Source: Lysinimonas soli (GTDB lineage Bacteria; Actinomycetota; Actinomycetes; Actinomycetales; Microbacteriaceae). Taken from it: a DNA stretch of 64,000 nt. A program made the position numbers and the translations under genes. This document shows, piece by piece, positions 57,262 through 64,000 of the stretch (its first letter is position 1; each line of letters begins with the position of its first letter). The notes below the pieces were generated by a model that saw only the letters and a program-made list of their open reading frames with translations, had not been told where the DNA came from and made no database searches. The stretch lies in the NCBI RefSeq assembly GCF_042655435.1, contig NZ_JBHSMG010000006.1, positions 36,465 through 100,464 of the forward strand. Direction: 5' to 3'.

Positions 57262-58689
57262 GTGTCCTCGACCACCCCCGCGACACCGCCGATCACGGCA
57301 GAAGGCCACTCGGCCGGACAGCCCACAGACGTGCCTCCCCCCAGCCCACCCCGCAAGCTGTCGGTGCGCACCACCGTCGCCGCCGGGTTCGGCACCGTGA
57401 TCGAGTGGTACGACTATGGCCTCTACGGCATCGTCGCCGGTCTGGTGATCGCCCCGTTGTACTTTCCGCAGGCCACCGGTGCGGTGGGGCTGCTGGCGAC
57501 CTTCGCCACCTTCGCCGTGGGCTTCGCAGCGCGTCCGATCGGCGGCATCGTGCTCGGCGCTCTCGCCGACCGCTGGGGTCGTCGCCCCGTGCTCATCCTG
57601 TCGATCGTGCTGATCGGCATCTCGACGACTCTCATCGGGCTGCTGCCACCGTTCGCGGTGATCGGCGTCTGGGCTCCCGCGCTGCTGGTCGTTCTGCGCA
57701 TCACGCAGGGCTTCGGCGCCGGTGCCGAGTTGGCGGGCGCGATCACGATCCTCAACGAGAGCGCGATGCGCTCGCGCAAGGGCTACTTCTCGGCGTTCGC
57801 GATGTCCGCAGGGCTGGCGGGCAGCATCCTGTCCACCGTGCTGTTCACCATCATCAGCGCGAGTGTCAGTGCCGATGCGTTCAGTTCGTGGGGATGGCGC
57901 ATCCCGTTCCTGCTGAGCGCGGTCCTGACCGTCATCGGGCTGCTGCTGCGTCGCGTCATGCCGGAGTCGCCCGAGTTCGAGCAGGTGCAGGAGGACCGGA
58001 AGAACGGTCTCGTGGCGCCCGCTCGTCGTAACCCGCTCGTCGCCGTCGGGCGGGCGATCAAAGCCAGCCCCCGCAACTGGATCGCCGGGTTCCTGTTGCC
58101 GTCGGGGCTCAACGTGACGGGCTTCGTGGCCCTCTCGTTCGGTATCTCGTACCTGACCAATCAGATCGGCCTGCAGCGTCCGCAGACTCTGACGGTGACC
58201 CTGGTCATGCTCGTGGTCGGGGCGCTGGTCTGCCTCCTCTTCGGTCGTCTTGCTGACCGGATCGGTGCCAAGAAGGTCATGTACATCGGCATCGTCGGCG
58301 GAATCGTGTTCGCCTATCCGTACTTCCTGCTGTTGGGGACGGGGAACTTCCCGGTCATCATCGTGGCGAGCGCTCTGATCTTCGCGTTCGCCTGGAGTGC
58401 CGGATCGGCTGCCCACACGGTGCTCATGCCCGCCCTGTTCAAGGCGGACTATCGTTCGGCCGGCCTGTTCTCGTCGCGTGAGCTGCAGGGAGCATTGATC
58501 GCCGGACCGGCGCCGTTGATCGCGACCGCCCTGGTGGCGGCGCTGGGCGGGCAACCGTGGCTCGTCGTGGCCTTGATCGTGGTGTCTCAGGTACTGAGCC
58601 TGATCGGGCTCGTGCTCGGACGCCCCTTCGTGTCGCAGTCCGAGATCGATGAGACTCCTGCGCTGCAGGGGGTGCGGGCGCGCTCGTAG
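57262..58689 (+). CDS. MHS-family MFS transporter
   Basis: A 475-residue major facilitator with twelve spans. A Pro/Thr-rich N-terminus precedes FGTVIEWYDYGLYGIVAGLVIAPLYFP, the metabolite:H+ symporter signature. RPIGGIVLGALADRWGRRPVL is the loop 2-3 motif, and RITQGFGAGAELAGAITILNESA and SSWGWRIPFLLSAVLTVIGLLLRRVMPESPEF are typical of ProP/ShiA/KgtP relatives. It should import an organic acid with protons. GTG at 57,262 has an AAGGAG RBS. Confidence 0.92.
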   Translation: MSSTTPATPPITAEGHSAGQPTDVPPPSPPRKLSVRTTVAAGFGTVIEWYDYGLYGIVAGLVIAPLYFPQATGAVGLLATFATFAVGFAARPIGGIVLGALADRWGRRPVLILSIVLIGISTTLIGLLPPFAVIGVWAPALLVVLRITQGFGAGAELAGAITILNESAMRSRKGYFSAFAMSAGLAGSILSTVLFTIISASVSADAFSSWGWRIPFLLSAVLTVIGLLLRRVMPESPEFEQVQEDRKNGLVAPARRNPLVAVGRAIKASPRNWIAGFLLPSGLNVTGFVALSFGISYLTNQIGLQRPQTLTVTLVMLVVGALVCLLFGRLADRIGAKKVMYIGIVGGIVFAYPYFLLLGTGNFPVIIVASALIFAFAWSAGSAAHTVLMPALFKADYRSAGLFSSRELQGALIAGPAPLIATALVAALGGQPWLVVALIVVSQVLSLIGLVLGRPFVSQSEIDETPALQGVRARS

Positions 58690-58775
58690 TACTCGGCAGC
58701 CCGGGAGGCGAGGCCAGCCGGGCATTCGCACCAACCACCTGCGCATCCGCGCAGGCGACTGACAGGAAGTGAAGC

Positions 58776-59693
58776 ATGCCGTTCCACCACCTTCGTTCAC
58801 GCGTTCATGAGGGCGCGGTGATCGGGACCACGGTCGCGATCCCCTCGGCGATGGTCGTCGAGGCGCTCGGGGCATCTCCGTTCGCCGCGATCCTCATCGA
58901 CGCGGAGCACACGCCGCTCTCGATCGACGGCTTGGAGCATCTGCTTCGAGCGGCGGATCTTGCGCCGATGGCCGCGCTCGTCCGCGTGCCCGAGGTCGGG
59001 TCGTACATCGCGCGCGTGCTCGACCTGGGCGCGGCGGGACTCGTCGTGCCTCGCATCGAGACGGCGGCGCAGGCAGCGGAGGTGGTGGAACGTGCGCGCT
59101 ATGCGCCCGAGGGGCGCCGGGGCGCCGGTCCCGGGAGGGGGCAGGCGTACGGTGCCGAAATGGCGGGGTATGTCGCCGCGGCCAACGCCGAGATCCTGAT
59201 CGCCATCCAGATCGAGACGGCGGCGGGCCATGCCGCGGCCGAGGAGATCCTTGCGGTGCCCGGCATCGATGCCGTGGTGATCGGACCATTCGATCTGGCG
59301 ACCTCTCTCGGCACGACCGTCGGGTCGGCTCAGCACCGGGCTGCCGTGGCCGACATCTTCGCGGCGGCGGAACGTCACGGTGTCGCGAAGGGCGCTTTCG
59401 CCTTCGGAGTTCAGGATGTGGCCGACTATCTGACACTCGGGGCCACCCTGATCTTCGCCGGCATGGACATCTCATCGGTGATATCGGGGGCGCAGGCGAC
59501 GTGGGACGAACTGGCGCCCTTGTTGGCGACGACGCCGGTCCTGTCGGGGAGGGCATCCGCCCTATCGCCATCGATGACGTCGACGCCATCGCCATCGCCG
59601 ACGCCGACGCCATCGCCAACGCCGACGCCGTCGACGTCGACCTCGCCGTCGACCTCGCCGTCGTCTGCCACGTCGGGGACGGTGGCTCGATGA
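58776..59693 (+). CDS. HpcH/HpaI aldolase with low-complexity tail
   Basis: A 305-residue class II aldolase that cleaves a 2-oxo-hydroxyacid to pyruvate plus an aldehyde. Motifs are LIDAEHTPLSIDGLEHLLRA, GAAGLVVPRIETAAQA, GPGRGQAYG, IAIQIETAAGHAA and VIGPFDLATSLG (Glu and Asp bind the metal). The fold ends near residue 260. A 45-residue Ser/Pro/Thr tail encoded by a 6-bp minisatellite follows, absent from the family. ATGA overlaps the next gene. RBS GACAGGAAG precedes the ATG. Confidence 0.9.
   Translation: MPFHHLRSRVHEGAVIGTTVAIPSAMVVEALGASPFAAILIDAEHTPLSIDGLEHLLRAADLAPMAALVRVPEVGSYIARVLDLGAAGLVVPRIETAAQAAEVVERARYAPEGRRGAGPGRGQAYGAEMAGYVAAANAEILIAIQIETAAGHAAAEEILAVPGIDAVVIGPFDLATSLGTTVGSAQHRAAVADIFAAAERHGVAKGAFAFGVQDVADYLTLGATLIFAGMDISSVISGAQATWDELAPLLATTPVLSGRASALSPSMTSTPSPSPTPTPSPTPTPSTSTSPSTSPSSATSGTVAR
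59573..59672. repeat. GCCATC/GCCGAC minisatellite in the aldolase tail
   Basis: Imperfect 6-bp and 3-bp periodic units (ATCGCC, GACGCC, TCGACG) fill 59,573-59,672. In frame they encode the SPSPTPTPSPTPTPSTSTSPSTSP tail. In the +2 frame they read as an (A/V)(I/D) repeat. Confidence 0.7.
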
Positions 59694-60655
59694 AGGTCGT
59701 CCTGACGAGCACCCTGATTCCGGTTGGCGCCGCCGACCTGGCGGTCTTCGATGGGCTGGGCGTCGACTTCGTGACGGTCGACGGCAACGATGGGCAGGCT
59801 CTGCTCGAGGGCACGCGCGACGCGGATGCGGTGATCGTGCTTGTGGAACACATCACCCGCGCCGTGATCGAGAACATGCTGCGCTGCCGCTCGATCACCC
59901 GTTTCGGCATCGGCGTCGACACCGTGGATGTGGAGTCGGCCACCGAGCATGGCATCTGGGTGACCAACGTGCCCGACGCCAACTTCCGCGAGGTCGCTGT
60001 TCACGCGATCGCCCTCGCGCTCGCCGTGTCGCGTCGGTTGCCGGCGCTGGATGATGGCGTGAGGCATCGTGGCTGGGCCTCGTCGTTCGCTCCGGGTGTG
60101 CACCGCCCCGACACCCAGGTGTTCGGGTTGCTGGGTCTTGGCCGAATCGGTCGCCGGGTCGCGGTGATGGCGAAGGCGATCGGCTACTCGGTGATCTGCT
60201 TCGATCCGATGATCACCTCCGCGGATGCCTCTTCGGTGGGGGCGGAGTTGGTGCCCCAGGGCGAGCTGCTCGCTCGGAGCGACGTGCTGTCGCTTCACGT
60301 TCCGTTGATCGATTCCACACGTAATGTCATCGACCGGGCGGCCCTGTCGGCGATGAAGGAGGGGGCGGTCCTCGTGAACGTCTCGCGCGGCGGGTTGATC
60401 GACGAGGAGGCCCTCGTGGATGCCCTCCGCAGCGGTCATCTCTTCGGGGCCGGTCTCGACGCGTTCGCGCATGAGCCGCTCGAGCCGGGGAGTGCGCTGC
60501 GGGAGCTGGACTCGGTGATCCTCACGCCTCACGCCGCGCACTGGAGCGAGGAGTCTTGGGATGAGACTCTCGCCAAGGTGCTCGCCGAGGCGGCGCGGGT
60601 CTTGCGTGGCCTGCCGCCGCGCTACCCCGTGAACCGGCCGCTCGAGCGCGCCTAG
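59690..60655 (+). CDS. D-2-hydroxyacid dehydrogenase
   Basis: A 321-residue NAD-dependent dehydrogenase. The Rossmann motif is GLLGLGRIGRRVAVMAKAIG. The catalytic residues are Arg in LVNVSRGGLIDEEAL, Glu in AFAHEPLEPGSAL and His in TPHAAHWSEES. It reduces a 2-oxo acid or oxidises a D-2-hydroxyacid. ATG 59,690 overlaps the aldolase stop. It is last in the transporter-aldolase-dehydrogenase unit, suggesting breakdown of a sugar acid or related hydroxyacid. Confidence 0.9.
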   Translation: MKVVLTSTLIPVGAADLAVFDGLGVDFVTVDGNDGQALLEGTRDADAVIVLVEHITRAVIENMLRCRSITRFGIGVDTVDVESATEHGIWVTNVPDANFREVAVHAIALALAVSRRLPALDDGVRHRGWASSFAPGVHRPDTQVFGLLGLGRIGRRVAVMAKAIGYSVICFDPMITSADASSVGAELVPQGELLARSDVLSLHVPLIDSTRNVIDRAALSAMKEGAVLVNVSRGGLIDEEALVDALRSGHLFGAGLDAFAHEPLEPGSALRELDSVILTPHAAHWSEESWDETLAKVLAEAARVLRGLPPRYPVNRPLERA

Positions 60656-60708
60656 GGGGCGCCGGCTGCGCTCAGGGAGATGGTCCGGTGACCAGGTAGG
60701 CGCCGACA

Positions 60709-62067
60709 CTAGGACACCGAGTCGATGAGCAGCCGACGCACGAGGCCCGTCTTGGGCGGGGCGAGGATCGGGGTCTGCGACGGGTCGAGGGATCGTGGCG
60801 GCACGAGGTGGTAGTCGGCGAGCTCGCGCGTGACACGCCATCCGTTGTCGTGGATCAGCAGGTGATGGTGCCGACAGAGGAGGATGCCGTCGGCGATGTC
60901 GGTCCGGCCCTGATCTCGGACCCACTCGTTGATGTGGTGGGCCTCGGTCCACGAGGGTGGGCGATCGCAGTCGGGGAACCGGCATCCACCGTCTCGGGCC
61001 GCCAACCCGATGCGCTGCCGCGGGGTGAATCGCCGCTGCTCGCGGCCGACGTTGACGACCTGGCCGGCGCTGTCGAAGTGGATCGGGACGGTGCCGCGAT
61101 CGCAGATCTCGCGCTCGGCGGTGGCGATGCTCAATGGCGCGGTCTGGCCCTCGATGATGACGTGGCCTGCGCGCCGGGCGAGGTCGTGATCAGTCACCAG
61201 TACGCGCACGGCGGGGCGCTGGGCGCCGACCACCTCGGGCGCTGCGGTTGAGCCGATGCGGATCAGCTCGACGAAGGAGTCCACGGCGATCTGTTCGGTG
61301 GTGCGCTCGTCGCGAGCGAGTCGTTCGGCGCGGGCGATCTCGTCGGGGTCGACGAAGCGGGGCCCTCCACGGCGCGGTGAGGTGGCCGCGTCATAGGCGG
61401 ACACCACGATCGCCGCCGATTCTGGGTCGAGGAGGCCGGAGAGCCGCGTCATCCCGTCGCCGACCGGCGTGAGGCGGAGGTAGCGCGCGTCGCGCAAGGC
61501 CCGCTCGCGGTCTTGAACGTGCTGCTCGTCGAGCTCCGCGCCGCATTCACGGGCGCGCGCGGCCAGCTTCTCGACTGTCAAGGCCGTCGCGTCGTGCACG
61601 AGGATCTCGGCTGCCGCGGCGATCGACTCCGTCGGAACCGACGCGTCGACCGAGCCGAGCCCGGCGCGGATGACGTCGGCGGCATCCAGGGTCAGGCGAC
61701 CGTCGGCGACGGCTGAGCCGACGGCGTCGAGTGGTGTCGGCTCGGCCAGTGCCGACTCGACCAGGATCATTCCGACCCGCACCATCGTGTGCGCCTCACG
61801 CGCGCTCGCCCCGGTGACGTGCTGCACGAGCAGTTCGGGAGTGCGTGCACCGTGCCGCTGCGCAAGGCCTTCGCTGCCGAGTTCGCGGCGCGATCGGTGG
61901 GCGATCTCGGCCGCCACGGCCGCCGACGACGCATCGACGCGTCGGCGGATCTCGGCGAGGGAACGCTGAACGTCGAGCAGCTCGCGGTCGTCGAGCACGG
62001 CCACCGGGGGCACCGCGAAGGAGGCCGAGGGGTCGGCCAGCTTCGCGAACGCGGTGGGGAATGGCAT
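60709..62067 (-). CDS. DUF222-HNH (13E12-type) protein
   Basis: A 452-residue protein with an N-terminal helical DUF222 domain (LAEIRRRVDASSAAVAAEIAHRSRRELGSEGLAQRHGARTPELLVQHVTGASAREA). The C-terminal HNH nuclease is CRFPDCDRPPSWTEAHHINEWVRDQGRTDIADGILLCRHHHLLIHDNGWRV (about residues 370-420). The 13E12 repeat family is dispersed in actinobacterial genomes and may be a selfish or intron-homing-derived element; its function is not settled. It converges on the dehydrogenase gene. The upstream region is AT-richer than its surroundings. Confidence 0.88.
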   Translation of the reverse strand: MPFPTAFAKLADPSASFAVPPVAVLDDRELLDVQRSLAEIRRRVDASSAAVAAEIAHRSRRELGSEGLAQRHGARTPELLVQHVTGASAREAHTMVRVGMILVESALAEPTPLDAVGSAVADGRLTLDAADVIRAGLGSVDASVPTESIAAAAEILVHDATALTVEKLAARARECGAELDEQHVQDRERALRDARYLRLTPVGDGMTRLSGLLDPESAAIVVSAYDAATSPRRGGPRFVDPDEIARAERLARDERTTEQIAVDSFVELIRIGSTAAPEVVGAQRPAVRVLVTDHDLARRAGHVIIEGQTAPLSIATAEREICDRGTVPIHFDSAGQVVNVGREQRRFTPRQRIGLAARDGGCRFPDCDRPPSWTEAHHINEWVRDQGRTDIADGILLCRHHHLLIHDNGWRVTRELADYHLVPPRSLDPSQTPILAPPKTGLVRRLLIDSVS

Positions 62068-62070
62068 GCA

Positions 62071-62090
62071 TCGATTGTCTCAAGAATCGA
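62071..62090. promoter_or_regulatory. Dyad over the DUF222-HNH promoter
   Basis: TCGATT (62,071-62,076) and AATCGA (62,085-62,090) form a dyad around a possible minus-strand -10, GACAAT, which lies about six bases before the ATG at 62,067. Confidence 0.4.
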
Positions 62091-62135
62091 AGATATGTTC
62101 TAGTGAATTTGATAACTCGTCAAAGTTCAGCCTGT

Positions 62136-62316
62136 GGAGGAGAGGACGAGAGGAGCGCGGACGGGACGAGGCGGACGGGAGGAGGCGGACGAGAGCAGCG
62201 CGGACGGGAGGAGCGCGGACGGGACGAGGCAGACGGGAGGAGCGCGGACGGGACGAGGCAGACGAGACGAGGCAGACGGGACGAGGCAGACGGGGCGAGG
62301 CGGGGCCCCCGCGCCA
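62136..62316 (+). repeat. T-free repeat tract upstream of gatB
   Basis: 181 consecutive plus-strand bases contain no T. The tract is built of 14-15-bp units such as CGAGGCAGACGGGA, at least ten copies. It contains no plausible gene. It separates the DUF222-HNH gene from gatB. Confidence 0.85.
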
Positions 62317-62320
62317 TCCG

Positions 62321-62326
62321 TAGAAT
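62321..62326 (+). promoter_or_regulatory. -10 box, leaderless type, for gatB
   Basis: TAGAAT lies six bases before the ATG at 62,333, so gatB has its own promoter apart from gatCA. Confidence 0.6.
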
Positions 62327-62332
62327 CGACGT

Positions 62333-63874
62333 ATGGCCAAGCCCGCTCTCATGGACTACGACAAAGCGCTCGAACTCTTCGAGCCGGTGCTCGGCTTCGA
62401 GGTGCACGTCGAGCTCAGCACCGCGACGAAGATGTTCTCAGACGCCCCCAACCCGGCGGCCAAGCACGCCGACCAGAGCGTGGGGCCCAACACCCAGATC
62501 ACCCCGGTCGACCTCGGCCTGCCCGGCGCACTCCCGGTCGTCAACGCCAAGGCCGTCGAATACGCGATCTCGCTCGGCCTCGCCCTGGGCTGTGAGATCG
62601 CTCCCAGCAGCCGCTTCGCGCGCAAGAACTACTTCTACCCCGACCTCGCCAAGGACTACCAGATCAGCCAGTTCGACGAGCCGATCGCCGGGGAGGGCAG
62701 CGTCGAGGTCGAGCTCAGCGACGGCAGCTTCTTCACCGTTCCGATCGAGCGCGCGCACATGGAGGAGGATGCCGGCAAGCTCACCCACGTCGGAGGCGCA
62801 ACCGGCCGCATCCAGGGTGCCGAGTACTCGCTGGTGGACTACAACCGCGCCGGAGTCCCGCTGGTCGAGATCGTCACCAAGATGATCATGGGCGCCGAGC
62901 ACCGCGCCCCCGAGGTGGCGAAGGCCTACGTGTCGACGATCCGCGACATCGTGCGCGCGCTCGACATCAGCGAGGCGCGCATGGAGCGCGGCAACCTGCG
63001 CTGCGACGCGAACGTGTCCCTGCGCCCGCGCACCGCCCCCGGCGAGCCGCCCGCCAAGCTCGGCACCCGCACCGAGACCAAGAACGTCAACTCCCTGCGC
63101 AGCGTTGAGCGCGCGGTGCGGTACGAGATCCAGCGTCAGGCGCAGATCCTCGCGGATGGGGGAACCATCACCCAAGAGACCCGCCACTGGCACGAGGACA
63201 CGGGCACGACATCCCCGGGACGCGTCAAGAGCGACGCCGACGACTACCGCTACTTCCCCGAGCCAGACCTGCTGCCGATCGAGCCGAAGCCCGAGCTGAT
63301 CGCCCGTCTCAAGGAGGCGCTGCCCGAGGCTCCCGCCGGCCGCCGTCGCCGGCTGCGCGAGGAGTGGGGCTTCACCGATCTGGAGTTCCAGGATGTCGTG
63401 AACTCCAACCTGCTCGTCGAGATCGCCGACACCGTGGCCGCGGGTGCGTCGCCGCAGGCCGCGCGCAAGTGGTGGACCGGCGAGATCGCCCGCCTCGCCA
63501 ACGCCGCCGACGCCGAGCCGACGGCCCTGATCTCTCCGGATGACGTGGCCGAGATCGTCACGCTCGTCGAGAGCGGCGACCTCACCGACCGCCTCGCCCG
63601 CCAGGTGATCGAGGGCGTCATCGCCGGCGAGGGCACCCCCGGCGAGGTCGTCGCGAAGCGCGGACTCAAAGTGGTCTCGGATGACGGCGCGCTGATCGCC
63701 GCGATCGATGCGGCCCTCGCGCAGCAGCCCGACGTGCTCGAGAAGATCCGCGACGGCAAGGTGCAGGCCGCGGGAGCCGTGATCGGCGCCGTCATGAAGG
63801 CGATGGGCGGATCCGCGGATGCCGCCCGCGTGCGCGAGCTGGTGCTGGAGCGCGCGCAGGCGACCGAAGGCTAG
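62333..63874 (+). CDS. gatB: Asp/Glu-tRNA amidotransferase subunit B
   Basis: A 513-residue GatB, the kinase/transamidase subunit that activates tRNA-bound Glu or Asp. It carries FEPVLGFEVHVELSTATKMFS, GLPGALPVVNAKAVEYAISLGLALG, FARKNYFYPDLAKDYQISQFDEPI, NRAGVPLVEIVT and RCDANVSL, then the helical and YqeY-type tail domains. It is separated from gatCA by about 6 kb of accessory genes. An IS481-like element begins directly after its stop. Confidence 0.96.
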   Translation: MAKPALMDYDKALELFEPVLGFEVHVELSTATKMFSDAPNPAAKHADQSVGPNTQITPVDLGLPGALPVVNAKAVEYAISLGLALGCEIAPSSRFARKNYFYPDLAKDYQISQFDEPIAGEGSVEVELSDGSFFTVPIERAHMEEDAGKLTHVGGATGRIQGAEYSLVDYNRAGVPLVEIVTKMIMGAEHRAPEVAKAYVSTIRDIVRALDISEARMERGNLRCDANVSLRPRTAPGEPPAKLGTRTETKNVNSLRSVERAVRYEIQRQAQILADGGTITQETRHWHEDTGTTSPGRVKSDADDYRYFPEPDLLPIEPKPELIARLKEALPEAPAGRRRRLREEWGFTDLEFQDVVNSNLLVEIADTVAAGASPQAARKWWTGEIARLANAADAEPTALISPDDVAEIVTLVESGDLTDRLARQVIEGVIAGEGTPGEVVAKRGLKVVSDDGALIAAIDAALAQQPDVLEKIRDGKVQAAGAVIGAVMKAMGGSADAARVRELVLERAQATEG

Positions 63875-63922
63875 CTAGCTGTAGTGCCCAGGGACGTTGT
63901 TTGATCTGGGTTTCGTGATGTG

Positions 63923-63985
63923 ACGAGGACCTCCTCGGCAGAGTGGAGCTGCTACCACTTCGCTCTGACCCAAGGAGGTCCTCGT
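63923..63985 (+). promoter_or_regulatory. Inverted repeat sealing the transposase start
   Basis: A 13-bp perfect inverted repeat has arms at 63,923-63,935 and 63,973-63,985. The right arm contains the AGGAGG Shine-Dalgarno and the GT of the GTG start. Transcripts reading in from gatB would fold and block translation, while a promoter inside the loop would not. Confidence 0.7.
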
Positions 63986-64000
63986 GTCTCACGGTAATGC
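63984..64000 (+). CDS. IS481-type transposase, start only
   Basis: Only five codons plus two bases are present: (GTG)M-S-H-G-N-A. MSH(A/G)NA is the usual opening of IS481-family transposases, and AAGGAGG (63,972-63,978) is the RBS. The catalytic DDE domain is beyond the window, so the call rests on the start and on the element edge. Confidence 0.6.

Larger units (their letters stand above)
63880..64000 (+). mobile_element. Left edge of an IS481-like element
   Basis: The element appears to start with TGTAGTGCCCAGGG at 63,880, straight after CTAGCTAGC at the gatB stop. IS481 elements are known to target CTAG-containing sites. The transposase start follows 100 bases later. The right end is outside the window. 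Confidence 0.65.

Noticed and set aside
1..64000. tRNA or rRNA genes
   Set aside because: No cloverleaf with GTTCRANTC-type T-loop or rRNA-conserved stretch was seen in the intergenic gaps.

Overview
The window is a high-GC actinobacterial chromosome segment. Gene order and families (rplS-lepB-rnhB-DUF2469, rpsB-tsf-pyrH-frr-cdsA, DUF3097, SCO4848-type and DUF2510 proteins, SipW-dependent exported proteins, GlgE) fit Microbacteriaceae or a close relative. Frequent GGATGC sequences inside genes and many apparently leaderless promoters (a TANNNT box 6-7 nt before the start codon) point the same way. No tRNA or rRNA gene and no CRISPR array was seen.

Layout. 1-12,275: start of map, then housekeeping genes (rplS, lepB, rnhB, DUF2469), a DyP peroxidase, a short-chain dehydrogenase, a MerR-thioredoxin pair, a flavin monooxygenase, yraN-yifB-dprA, a cpdA-like phosphodiesterase and xerC. 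12,271-12,414 is a block of nested palindromes and twin repeats between convergent xerC and an M23 peptidase. 13,374-20,858: translation, nucleotide and lipid genes (rpsB, tsf, pyrH, frr, cdsA), interrupted by a MarR/NTF2-like pair with an elaborate shared operator. A 72-bp tandem repeat overlaps the cdsA stop. 21,061-31,845: envelope and polarity functions: a double-repeat DivIVA-like protein, a lytic transglycosylase, a Na+/H+ antiporter, an AI-2E family exporter, a 699-residue DivIVA-type coiled coil, an unusual three-span protein with an internal lipobox, and a thioredoxin-TPR protein without CXXC.

31,889-46,699 combines alpha-glucan metabolism (glgE-glgB, glgP, glgX) with a TasA/SipW-type export cassette (36,610-40,927). 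The cassette holds three proteins with SipW-type signal segments, one fused to a ricin-type lectin domain, a membrane-anchored surface protein, and a Ser-His signal peptidase of SipW type. A hairpin followed by a C-rich tract lies between the first and second substrate genes and could set their ratio. This is the most system-like accessory locus in the window.

46,723-56,311: a cysteine desulfurase followed by mnmA (tRNA thiolation), a TPR protein, ligA, a DUF1023-type hydrolase, and gatC-gatA. gatB lies 6 kb further on (62,333-63,874). Between gatA and gatB sit a GntR-regulated catabolic cluster (MHS transporter, HpcH/HpaI aldolase, 2-hydroxyacid dehydrogenase) and a DUF222-HNH (13E12-type) protein. 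This insert is edged by a 13-bp tandem repeat on one side and a 181-nt T-free repeat tract on the other, so it looks like an accessory insertion into an ancestral gatCAB operon. The window ends in the left edge of an IS481-like element, whose transposase start is sealed in a 13-bp inverted repeat.
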